5,736 nucleotides of DNA, from assembly GCA_903913355.1 (NCBI GenBank), contig CAIWKU010000135.1, positions 1 to 5,736 on the forward strand. The letters are read 5' to 3'. Of this stretch, positions 1 to 5,736 are shown one piece after another. Every line of letters begins with the position of its first letter. Position 1 is the stretch's first letter. Source of the DNA: an uncultured Bacteroidota bacterium (lineage in GTDB: Bacteria > Bacteroidota > Bacteroidia > Chitinophagales > Chitinophagaceae). The notes under the pieces are model-generated. The model was not told the DNA's origin, did not search any database, and saw only the letters and a list, made by a program, of their open reading frames with translations. The position numbers were made by a program, and so were the translations under genes.

Positions 1-329
1 AATTCTTCAAAGCCAAATTGTAATACTGGGTTCATATACCCCATCAAAATCACAGGTATCTGTATGTTCTTTCTGAACTCCTTTAATTGTTCAAAAAGAA
101 AATGAATGGTCATACCATTTTCCAAAGCTTTGCTTCCACTAGCTTGTATCACGGGCCCATCTGCCAAGGGATCACTGTAAGGCATTCCCAGCTCTATGAT
201 ATCCACTCCACTATCCTGAAGTGCTTTCATAATAGATATTGTACTGTCTATTGCAGGGTACCCCGCTGTGCAGTACACATTCAATACCTGCTCTTTCTTT
301 TCAGAAAATAATTTTCCTAATCTGCTCAT
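1..329 (-). CDS. trpA: Tryptophan synthase alpha subunit, TrpA (N-terminal part, cut by the window edge)
   Basis: TrpA splits indole-3-glycerol phosphate into indole and glyceraldehyde 3-phosphate and passes the indole through a tunnel to TrpB, in the cytoplasmic alpha2-beta2 complex. I read 109 codons before the left edge, roughly 40% of a usual TrpA of about 260-270 residues. The protein begins MSRLGKLFSEKKEQVLNVYC. The signature DIIELGMPYSDPLADGP (residues 43-59) carries Glu46 and Asp57, which match catalytic Glu49 and Asp60 of the E. coli enzyme with the same spacing. PVILMGYMNPVLQFG (92-106) is the next conserved TIM-barrel strand and loop. The start is well fixed, because an in-frame TGA lies directly before this ATG. 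The gene follows trpB after 34 bases and is the last trp gene seen in the operon. Nothing looks broken; the missing C-terminus is due only to the window boundary. Confidence 0.96.
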   Translation of the reverse strand, partial: MSRLGKLFSEKKEQVLNVYCTAGYPAIDSTISIMKALQDSGVDIIELGMPYSDPLADGPVIQASGSKALENGMTIHFLFEQLKEFRKNIQIPVILMGYMNPVLQFGFEE

Positions 330-363
330 TCAATAAATGCTTTATGTATTCATTATCCACCTC
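330..363 (-). promoter_or_regulatory. trpB-trpA spacer with a Shine-Dalgarno-like GAGGTG, a three-codon micro-ORF and a small AT hairpin
   Basis: On the minus strand, GAGGTG (363-358) follows the trpB stop at once. It resembles the core of a Shine-Dalgarno sequence. Four bases later comes an ATG (353) reading ATG AAT ACA TAA. The distance from GAGGTG to the trpA ATG is 28 bases, too far for ordinary use. A 5-bp AT-only inverted repeat (ATAAA/TTTAT, 333-345) lies just before trpA. Whether any of this affects trpA translation is unknown; it may be chance. Confidence 0.3.
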
Positions 364-1563
364 TTATGCAAGGTCCATGGATTTCATATATGTTGCCAGG
401 TCTTTATCTCCTCTTCCACTTAAACAAATCACAACTCTGTCCGATGTTTTCAGATTCAGCTTTCCCAAAACAGCAAATGCATGGGCGGTTTCTAATGCAG
501 GAATAATACCTTCTGTTTTACTAATATGAAAAGCCGAGGCCAATGCTTCTTCATCTGTTGCACTTAAAAAAGTACCGCGACCGCTTTCAAACAGGTTTGC
601 ATGTAAGGGACCAACTCCAGGATAATCAAGTCCGGCTGAAATACTATGCGGCTCTACTACCTGTCCATCCTCTGTTTGCATCACCAGACTTTTACTGCCA
701 TGAAGAACCCCTGGCTTTCCCAATTGTGTGGTTGCAGCACTCATTCCACTATGTACACCATGTCCAGCTGCTTCAACAGCCACCAATTGTACAGATGGCT
801 CGTTTAAAAAATGATAAAAAGCCCCTGCCGCATTACTACCACCTCCTACACAAGCTACTACATGTGTTGGCAATTCGCTACCGGTTTTTTCTTTCAACTG
901 CCACCGGGTTTCTTCACTGATCACACTCTGAAACCGGGCAACCATATCAGGGTAAGGATGCGGGCCTACTACACTCCCAATAATATAATGTGTATCTACC
1001 GGATTATTGATCCAATCACGAATCGCTTCATTCGTAGCATCTTTTAAGGTTTTACTCCCACTTAAGGCTGGTATCACTTTGGCTCCGAGCATGCGCATAC
1101 GGGCAACATTGGGTGCCTGACGTTCAATATCTTTCTCACCCATATAAACAATACATTCCATGCCTTTTAGTGCGCAAACCGTAGCAGTAGCCACACCATG
1201 TTGTCCGGCACCGGTTTCGGCAATGATCCGGGTTTTGCCCAGTTTTCTGGCAAGTAAAATTTGTCCGATGGTATTATTAATCTTGTGGGCGCCTGTATGA
1301 CAAAGGTCTTCGCGTTTCAGATAAATAGATGACTGGAATTCTTTACTGAGTCTCTCTGCCAAAAATAGCGGTGTGGGCCTGCCAACATAATCTTTAAGCA
1401 ATATTTGAAACTCCTTTTGAAAGGAAGGTTCATACATAATATCCAGATATCTCTCCTTTAATTCTTCCACATTCCGATATAGCATTTCCGGGATATAGGC
1501 CCCCCCAAATTTGCCATAATATCCCTGTAGATCGGGGTTTTGAAAATTTTGCGTTGTAGCCAT
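364..1563 (-). CDS. trpB: Tryptophan synthase beta subunit, TrpB
   Basis: TrpB is the PLP enzyme that condenses indole, delivered from TrpA, with L-serine to give L-tryptophan. At 399 residues it has the normal length for the TrpB1 type that pairs with TrpA. The N-terminal GYYGKFGGAYIPEML block is present. The PLP Schiff-base lysine is Lys94 in LCHTGAHKINNT. Glu116 in AETGAGQHG is the catalytic glutamate (E. coli Glu109; the 22-residue distance from the lysine is the same). GGGSNA (240-245) is the phosphate-binding loop, Asp313 in GLDYPGVGP belongs to the COMM-domain switch region, and LSGRGDKD (381-388) contacts the cofactor ring. The ATG has no Shine-Dalgarno sequence and is preceded by an AT-only stretch. 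It lies 21 bases after the trpF stop and 34 bases before trpA, so alpha and beta subunits should be made from one transcript. No defects are seen. Confidence 0.98.
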   Translation of the reverse strand: MATTQNFQNPDLQGYYGKFGGAYIPEMLYRNVEELKERYLDIMYEPSFQKEFQILLKDYVGRPTPLFLAERLSKEFQSSIYLKREDLCHTGAHKINNTIGQILLARKLGKTRIIAETGAGQHGVATATVCALKGMECIVYMGEKDIERQAPNVARMRMLGAKVIPALSGSKTLKDATNEAIRDWINNPVDTHYIIGSVVGPHPYPDMVARFQSVISEETRWQLKEKTGSELPTHVVACVGGGSNAAGAFYHFLNEPSVQLVAVEAAGHGVHSGMSAATTQLGKPGVLHGSKSLVMQTEDGQVVEPHSISAGLDYPGVGPLHANLFESGRGTFLSATDEEALASAFHISKTEGIIPALETAHAFAVLGKLNLKTSDRVVICLSGRGDKDLATYMKSMDLA

Positions 1564-1584
1564 AAATATATTTTATATAGATCT

Positions 1585-2292
1585 CTATTTAGTTTTTAAT
1601 AACTTGATAAACTCATTGATTTTGTTCATATCCTTAACCCCTGGAGATGTTTCAAATTTGCTGTTTACATCAATTGAAAAAAGATCTTTCGATACAGAAT
1701 CATTTGCAAACTCTTTTAACGCTGCAACGTCTTCAGGGCCGATGCCGCCGCTTAAGAAAAAAGGTTTTGCAATATGTAATCCCTTTAACACATTCCAATT
1801 AAATTTTTTACCGGTGCCACCATAGCCGGGGCCTTCCGTATCGAATAGAAACATATCAGCTATATCCCGGTAATCTTTTATTTTCCAAAGTACATTATCA
1901 TCCTCGCGCATCCGGAATGCTTTTACTACCGTTACATAATCTGCTATCTTCTCGCAATATTTTGGGGTTTCATCTCCATGCAATTGTACCAGATATAAGC
2001 CACAATCATCTACTGCTTTCAATACTTCTTCTACCGGCGCATTCACAAAAACGCCTACTTTATTAATTCCTTTCCCTTTAATCTTTTTGATTTCTGCAGC
2101 AGGCATGTGCCGGTATACATACCGTGGAGAATTCGCGTAAAATATAAAACCTGCAAATTCAACGCCCAATTCATCCAATTCTGCCACCTGTTTTGAGCTC
2201 GTCATTCCGCAAACTTTTATACGCATACCCCTGAACCCAGTGGCTGGATTATTTACTGTGTTAATTGATGCGTCCTGTATCGGTTGATCCAT
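1585..2292 (-). CDS. trpF: Phosphoribosylanthranilate isomerase, TrpF
   Basis: TrpF catalyses the Amadori rearrangement of N-(5'-phosphoribosyl)anthranilate to CdRP, the step between TrpD and TrpC. It is a single-domain TIM barrel and here is not fused to TrpC. Using the first ATG it has 235 residues. The core begins at Met23 with MRIKVCGMT, where Cys28 is the catalytic general base. FIFYANSPRYV (49-59), VQLHGDE (102-108), Asp151 (general acid) in LFDTEGPGYGGTGKKF, the phosphate-binding LSGGI (180-184) and SIDVNSKFETSPGVKD (206-221) all fit the family. The first 22 residues are an extra polar segment not expected in TrpF. A start at Met23 (position 2226) would give 213 residues, closer to the usual size of about 200-210. 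I keep the upstream start because it has an A-rich leader and lies 5 bases from the trpC stop, whereas 2226 is preceded by GGGGT and would leave a 71-base gap. The function is firm; the start is moderately sure. Confidence 0.95.
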   Translation of the reverse strand: MDQPIQDASINTVNNPATGFRGMRIKVCGMTSSKQVAELDELGVEFAGFIFYANSPRYVYRHMPAAEIKKIKGKGINKVGVFVNAPVEEVLKAVDDCGLYLVQLHGDETPKYCEKIADYVTVVKAFRMREDDNVLWKIKDYRDIADMFLFDTEGPGYGGTGKKFNWNVLKGLHIAKPFFLSGGIGPEDVAALKEFANDSVSKDLFSIDVNSKFETSPGVKDMNKINEFIKLLKTK

Positions 2293-2304
2293 TGGTTTTA
2301 TTTA
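2293..2304 (-). promoter_or_regulatory. A-rich translation-initiation leader supporting the upstream trpF start
   Basis: The bases before the ATG at 2292 read TTAAATAAAACC-A on the minus strand, without a Shine-Dalgarno core. A-rich leaders of this type are usual in Bacteroidota, where ribosomes rely little on Shine-Dalgarno pairing. The tract overlaps the end of trpC. It favours 2292 over the internal ATG at 2226, which is preceded by AGGGGT. Confidence 0.4.
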
Positions 2305-3110
2305 AGTGCCCCTTTCCCTGTTTCAATAGAATTGTTAAGGGCATTTACAAAATCAGCAAAAGCAACCGAAGGATTGGCCTGTTTCATAAAATTTTCTCCA
2401 ATCAAGAATCCTTTGAAACCTGCCTTGCGTAAAGTTACAATAGTATCAATATCACTGATACCGCTTTCTGCTACTGCCGGCTTTTCTTTGGGTATTTTGT
2501 TAATAAGCTTTAATGAATTTTCTATACTTACATCAAATGTTTTCAGGCTTCGGTTATTCACGCCAACAAGCGTAACATCATCACAGATATGTTCAAGTTC
2601 ATCTTCATTATGTATTTCCAACAACACTTCCAGCCCCAGCTTACGTGCCGTGCCTGCCATTTGCTTTACTTTTTCAGGGCTTAAACAGGCGGCGATGAGC
2701 AGGATAACTTCTGCACCAAATGCTTTTGCTTCGATCAACTGGTATTCATCTATCATAAAATCTTTACGCAACAAAGGAACTTGATTACGGGTAGCTGCCA
2801 AAAGATCGTTTAGGCTTCCACCAAAGAAAAGTTCATCTGTTAATACAGATATCCCGGAAGCACCATATTTAGCATAAGCAGCGGTAACTTCTTCCACCTG
2901 GGCTTTATCATTGATGATTCCCTTACTGGGTGATTTTCTTTTAAATTCAGCAATGATACCAGTCCGTGTTTCATCCAATAGAAATTGTTGCAATGACAAT
3001 GTTTTATTAGAGAAGAATGGGCCGTTTTCTAATTTCTGAATAGAAGTAAGCTGTTTACGTATAGCTACTTCTGTTTTTTTCTGTGCAATGATGGTATCTA
3101 AAATATTCAT
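2298..3110 (-). CDS. trpC: Indole-3-glycerol phosphate synthase, TrpC
   Basis: TrpC decarboxylates and cyclises CdRP to indole-3-glycerol phosphate, the substrate of TrpA. The 270 residues match a stand-alone IGPS TIM barrel of about 250-270 residues. The N-terminus MNILDTIIAQKKTEVAIRK is the usual helical extension. IIAEFKRKSPSKG (52-64) supplies Glu55 and Lys57. The catalytic acid is Lys116 in LLRKDFMID. LLEIHNEDEL (163-172) holds Glu165, GVNNRSL (183-189) holds the substrate-binding Asn185, and AESGI (214-218) holds Glu215 and Ser216. These correspond to Glu51, Lys53, Lys110, Glu159, Asn180, Glu210 and Ser211 of the Sulfolobus enzyme. The start codon overlaps the trpD stop as ATGA, which fixes the start and suggests translational coupling. 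trpF follows after 5 bases. No anomalies are seen. Confidence 0.98.
   Translation of the reverse strand: MNILDTIIAQKKTEVAIRKQLTSIQKLENGPFFSNKTLSLQQFLLDETRTGIIAEFKRKSPSKGIINDKAQVEEVTAAYAKYGASGISVLTDELFFGGSLNDLLAATRNQVPLLRKDFMIDEYQLIEAKAFGAEVILLIAACLSPEKVKQMAGTARKLGLEVLLEIHNEDELEHICDDVTLVGVNNRSLKTFDVSIENSLKLINKIPKEKPAVAESGISDIDTIVTLRKAGFKGFLIGENFMKQANPSVAFADFVNALNNSIETGKGALK
3107..3110 (-). other. ATGA stop/start overlap of trpD and trpC
   Basis: The trpC ATG (3110-3108) and the trpD TGA (3109-3107) share two bases within ATGA. Such overlaps are a classic layout for translational coupling, in which ribosomes ending one gene restart on the next. This would help keep TrpD and TrpC in proportion. 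Coupling itself is inferred. Confidence 0.7.
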
Positions 3111-4102
3111 TTGGCTTGCAGACTGATTAGTGTTTGTAATGATTGATAGGCTTTCCCATTTTCCAGGCTGTCAACTGCAGAATGGTAGGCTTCCTCATAA
3201 TTTCCGAAATTGCCGGTACAATACAGGGCCATGGCAGCATTGGCAAGCACCACTGCATTTTGTGCCCAACTGCCTTCTCCTTTAATGATACGGGTAAATA
3301 TTTTGGCAGCTTCTTCAACAGTGTTCCCACCATGAATATCTTCCGGCATAACCATCCGCTTACCTAATTGTCGAGGTGTCATGATCTTTTCCCCTTTATT
3401 GGTGATCACTTTTGTGTCATTGGTTAAGGAAATCTCATCGTACCCATCCAAGCTGTGAATAATGGTAAATGCATTACCACTTTGTTGTAATAGGTAATTA
3501 TAAATCCGTGCCATTTCCAGGTTATAAACACCTACCAATTGATAAGCCGGTGTAGCAGGGTTCACCATGGGTCCGAGCATATTAAAAAATGTTCTCACAC
3601 CCAGGTTTTTCCTAATGGGGCCCACCATTTTCAAAGCAGGATGAAACAGCGGTGCATGCAGAAAACAGATATTGGCTGTTTCCAGTTCTTCCTTTAAAAT
3701 CGCATTATCTGCTTTAAAAGTATAACCCAATTGCTCCATTACATTAGAAGCACCGCTGATAGAGGTAGCCCCATAATTGCCATGCTTTGCCACTTTTTGT
3801 CCGGCACCCGCTACGATAAAACAGGAAAGTGTAGATATGTTAAACGTGTTTTTACCATCACCGCCTGTGCCTACAATATCCATTACGGGATGTCCCAGAT
3901 CAACTTTTACACATAGTTCCAGTAATGCATCCTGGAAGCCCTGAAGTTCTTCGATGGTAATAGAACGCATCAGGAATACAGTAATGAATGCTGACATTTC
4001 AGATTCATTATATTGACCGCGCGACATATTAACCAGTATTTCCTTTGCCTTTTCGCGGGAGAGTGTTTTGTATTCAAATAAATATTGCAGAATTTTTTTC
4101 AT
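3107..4102 (-). CDS. trpD: Anthranilate phosphoribosyltransferase, TrpD
   Basis: TrpD transfers phosphoribosyl from PRPP to anthranilate. It lacks the fused glutaminase domain found in E. coli TrpGD; here TrpG is a separate upstream gene. From the ATG at 4102 it has 331 residues, normal for the family, and begins MKKILQYLFEYKTLSREKAK. DIVGTGGDGKNTFNIST includes the PRPP/diphosphate loop GTGGD (78-82). KHGNYG (106-111) is the variant of the anthranilate/PRPP-site KHGN block, RKNLGVRTFFNMLGP (164-178) holds the anthranilate-contacting arginine region, and DGYDE (219-223) carries Asp222-Glu223, equivalent to the magnesium-binding Asp223-Glu224 pair of the Sulfolobus enzyme. An in-frame ATG at 4129, overlapping the trpG stop as TGATG, would add nine residues (MIFCNKTKN). 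I prefer 4102 because the protein then starts as family members do and an A-rich tract precedes it. The stop overlaps the trpC start. Confidence 0.96.
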   Translation of the reverse strand: MKKILQYLFEYKTLSREKAKEILVNMSRGQYNESEMSAFITVFLMRSITIEELQGFQDALLELCVKVDLGHPVMDIVGTGGDGKNTFNISTLSCFIVAGAGQKVAKHGNYGATSISGASNVMEQLGYTFKADNAILKEELETANICFLHAPLFHPALKMVGPIRKNLGVRTFFNMLGPMVNPATPAYQLVGVYNLEMARIYNYLLQQSGNAFTIIHSLDGYDEISLTNDTKVITNKGEKIMTPRQLGKRMVMPEDIHGGNTVEEAAKIFTRIIKGEGSWAQNAVVLANAAMALYCTGNFGNYEEAYHSAVDSLENGKAYQSLQTLISLQAK

Positions 4103-4120
4103 GTTCTTTGTTTTATTACA
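4103..4120 (-). promoter_or_regulatory. A-rich translation-initiation leader supporting the trpD start at 4102
   Basis: The 18 bases before the ATG at 4102 read TGTAATAAAACAAAGAAC on the minus strand, rich in A and without a Shine-Dalgarno core. This looks like the leader before trpG and fits Bacteroidota initiation. It also lies inside the frame of the longer alternative that starts at 4129. Confidence 0.4.
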
Positions 4121-4128
4121 AAAAATCA

Positions 4129-4710
4129 TCAGGAAGCCAACCAGTTTTGAATTATTTTTTCGCCATCCGGTGTTAATACACTTTCAGGATGAAACTGAAC
4201 GCCTTGAATATCATACCGGGTATGTTGTAAAGCCATAATATAATTATTTGCGTCACGTGCCGTGATTTCCAGTTCAGCCGGGAAATTTGTTTCATTAATC
4301 ACCCAGCTATGATATCGGCCCACTTGAATAGAATCGGGTAATCCTGAAAATAAACGATTTTTCTGATAGGATTTCTCACTTTTGATTTGAATAGGCGTAG
4401 CCAGCCCATGATACACAGTTGAGAGATTGGTAAGGGTTCCACCAAATGCTTCCCCAATCGCTTGGTGCCCTAAACATACCCCCAGGATAGATTTACTGGC
4501 TGCATATTCTTTAATCAGCGGCAAAAGCATCCCTGCTTCTGATGGAATACCCGGACCGGGAGAAAGGATGATCTTATCAAAATCTTTTCCTCTTTCGATG
4601 GGTAATTCATCATTACGAAAAACAGATACTTTAGTTCTAGTGAGTTTTTCCACAAGATGAACCAGGTTATAGGTAAATGAATCGTAATTGTCAAAAACTA
4701 AAATTCTCAT
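4129..4710 (-). CDS. trpG: Anthranilate synthase glutamine amidotransferase subunit, TrpG
   Basis: TrpG is a class I (triad) glutaminase that releases ammonia from glutamine and channels it to TrpE. Its 193 residues equal the usual length of a stand-alone TrpG. It begins with the typical MRILVFDNYDSFTYNLVH. LSPGPGIP (49-56) forms the oxyanion-region loop, Cys79 in GVCLGHQAIGEAFGG is the nucleophile, GRYHSW (131-136) is the conserved synthase-type motif, and His174 and Glu176 in GVQFHPES complete the triad. The protein could in principle also serve para-aminobenzoate synthase, as PabA-type bifunctional subunits do, but its place between trpE and trpD makes anthranilate synthesis its main job. 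An A-rich tract (GTAAAGAAAAAAGA) lies directly before the ATG. The stop shares one base with an upstream alternative trpD start. Confidence 0.98.
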   Translation of the reverse strand: MRILVFDNYDSFTYNLVHLVEKLTRTKVSVFRNDELPIERGKDFDKIILSPGPGIPSEAGMLLPLIKEYAASKSILGVCLGHQAIGEAFGGTLTNLSTVYHGLATPIQIKSEKSYQKNRLFSGLPDSIQVGRYHSWVINETNFPAELEITARDANNYIMALQHTRYDIQGVQFHPESVLTPDGEKIIQNWLAS

Positions 4711-4755
4711 TCTTTTTTCTTTACAATGGGTATTTACATTATTACTAATTATTCA
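4711..4755 (-). promoter_or_regulatory. trpE-trpG spacer with an A-rich trpG leader
   Basis: This 45-base AT-rich spacer separates the trpE stop (TAG) from the trpG ATG. Its trpG-proximal end, GTAAAGAAAAAAGA, is an A-rich initiation leader. A nearer upstream ATG is followed at once by TAA, so it cannot extend trpG. I see no TAnnTTTG promoter element of the Bacteroidota type and no terminator hairpin, so trpG should depend on transcription through trpE. Confidence 0.45.
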
Positions 4756-5736
4756 CTAAATCTCTCCTGCTATTTCAATTGCTTTTTTTAAAGCGTTTAG
4801 TTTATTATTTACTTCCTGCAATTCGCTTTCAGGAACACTTGCCGCTACAACACCTGCGCCTGCCTGGTAGAAGAGAGTGTTATCCTTACTCAAAAATGTT
4901 CTGATCATAATAGCATGATTACAGGAACCATCAAAGCCCATGAATCCGATCCCCCCACCATAATAGCTTCTTTCTGTTGGCTCATAGGAATCAATAATTT
5001 CCATGGCTTTGAATTTGGGAGCGCCGCTGAGCGTACCAGCCGGAAATGTTTTTGCCAATAACTGAAAAGGATTCTGCGAAGATGCCAGATTGCCTGTTAC
5101 TTCACTTACCAGGTGTATCACATGACTATAATATTGAACTTCCCGGTAATGACTTACCACCACATCGCTGCATACACGGCTTAGGTCATTTCTTGCCAGA
5201 TCAACAAGCATAACATGTTCAGCATTTTCTTTGACATCTGCCAGTAATTTTTCAGCCATTTGCTGGTCAATTTTATCATCTCCGCTTCTCTTGAATGTTC
5301 CGGCTATCGGGTGTACAATGGCTTTTCCGTTCTTAATAATCAGCTGTGCTTCCGGAGAAGACCCCATTAGTTTATAATCGCCGTAATCAAAGAAAAAAAG
5401 ATAGGGAGAAGGGTTGATACTGCGCAATGCCCGGTATACATTGAATTCATCACCGGTAAAACTCTGTTGAAATCTCCTGCTGAGTACAATCTGAAAAACA
5501 TCTCCCCGCATACAACGTTGTATCCCTTTACGCACCATTTCTATATAATCCTGATCTGACATATTCGAAGATTCTCCTCCCCTTGCCTTGAAAGGAAATA
5601 CAGGAACATCTTTGCTTCTGATCAATGACTCAACGGCTGCAGGATCACTATCCATTCCTGGAATTATATTCTCACATAGTACCAGCTCATCTTTAAAATG
5701 ATTGAACACAATTACATATTGGTATAGCCGGTAGCG
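4756..5736 (-). CDS. trpE: Anthranilate synthase component I, TrpE (C-terminal part, cut by the window edge)
   Basis: TrpE converts chorismate to anthranilate using ammonia supplied by TrpG. The frame is open to the right edge, so 326 residues are visible, about two thirds of a usual TrpE of 460-520. The N-terminal part, which holds the tryptophan feedback site, lies outside. The visible part is the chorismate-binding domain: GDVFQIVLSRRF (78-89), LMGSSPE (123-129), HPIAGTFKR (142-150), EHVMLVDLARNDLSRVC (173-189) with the Mg-site acidic residues, HLVSEVTGNL (208-217), FPAGTLSGAPK (231-241), YGGGIGFMGFDG (259-270) and YQAGAGVVA (290-298). The IAGT, DLARND and PAGTLSGAPK blocks separate it from isochorismate synthases. 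PabB cannot be excluded from this domain alone, but the adjoining trpG and trpD settle it as TrpE. A GTG at 5709 is an internal valine codon in VIVFNHFKDE, not a start. trpG follows after 45 bases. Confidence 0.97.
   Translation of the reverse strand, partial: RYRLYQYVIVFNHFKDELVLCENIIPGMDSDPAAVESLIRSKDVPVFPFKARGGESSNMSDQDYIEMVRKGIQRCMRGDVFQIVLSRRFQQSFTGDEFNVYRALRSINPSPYLFFFDYGDYKLMGSSPEAQLIIKNGKAIVHPIAGTFKRSGDDKIDQQMAEKLLADVKENAEHVMLVDLARNDLSRVCSDVVVSHYREVQYYSHVIHLVSEVTGNLASSQNPFQLLAKTFPAGTLSGAPKFKAMEIIDSYEPTERSYYGGGIGFMGFDGSCNHAIMIRTFLSKDNTLFYQAGAGVVAASVPESELQEVNNKLNALKKAIEIAGEI

Noticed and set aside
330..363. Transcription terminator between trpB and trpA
   Set aside because: The only inverted repeat is five AT pairs with a three-base loop, far too weak, and it has no following U-tract before trpA.
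543..920. Open frame on the plus strand antisense to trpB
   Set aside because: The His/Leu/Tyr-rich translation has no recognisable domain, and the region is fully explained by TrpB on the other strand.
2284..2784. Open frame on the plus strand antisense to trpC
   Set aside because: It lies wholly opposite a well-conserved gene, resembles no family I recognise, and is Ser/Phe/Ile-rich as expected from an antisense shadow.
3127..3333. Second minus-strand frame inside trpD
   Set aside because: It is an out-of-frame reading of the TrpD C-terminal region, with no motif and no initiation leader of its own.
4711..4755. Internal promoter before trpG
   Set aside because: The spacer is AT-rich, but I could not find a TAnnTTTG -7 element with a partner -33 element, and the A tract is better explained as a translation leader.
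5707..5709. GTG as a possible start of a short trpE
   Set aside because: The frame stays open upstream to the window edge and encodes RYRLYQYVI before VFNHFKDE, which continues the TrpE sequence. The GTG is an internal valine codon.

Overview
The window holds most of one tryptophan biosynthesis operon, read entirely on the minus strand in the order trpE-trpG-trpD-trpC-trpF-trpB-trpA. The five middle genes are complete. trpE is cut at its 5' end by the right edge of the window, and trpA is cut at its 3' end by the left edge. Almost every base is coding: the longest gap between genes is about 45 bases, or about 71 if trpF starts at its internal methionine. I found no RNA genes, mobile elements, repeats or CRISPR arrays.

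The likely source is a member of the Bacteroidota, perhaps of the Chitinophagaceae type, though the family is a guess. The evidence is moderately AT-rich DNA, start codons preceded by A-rich tracts instead of Shine-Dalgarno sequences, separate (unfused) trpG/trpD and trpC/trpF, and protein motifs of the kind I associate with that phylum, such as KHGNYGATSISGASN in TrpD and HPIAGTFKRSGDD in TrpE.

Layout from right to left, in transcription order: trpE (4756 to the right edge), a 45-base A-rich spacer, trpG (4129-4710), trpD (3107-4102, or 4129 with an upstream start), trpC (2298-3110, overlapping trpD by ATGA), trpF (1585-2292), trpB (364-1563), a 34-base spacer, and trpA (left edge to 329).

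The genes together encode all steps from chorismate to L-tryptophan. TrpE and TrpG make anthranilate from chorismate and glutamine. TrpD adds phosphoribosyl from PRPP, TrpF isomerises the product, and TrpC closes the indole ring to give indole-3-glycerol phosphate. TrpA and TrpB then convert this with serine into tryptophan. Visible catalytic residues are intact in every gene, so the pathway looks functional.

I see no undescribed system here. The points worth a second look are small: an N-terminal extension on TrpF, an ambiguous trpD start, and a Shine-Dalgarno-like GAGGTG facing a three-codon micro-ORF between trpB and trpA. The operon promoter and any leader or attenuator would lie beyond the right edge.
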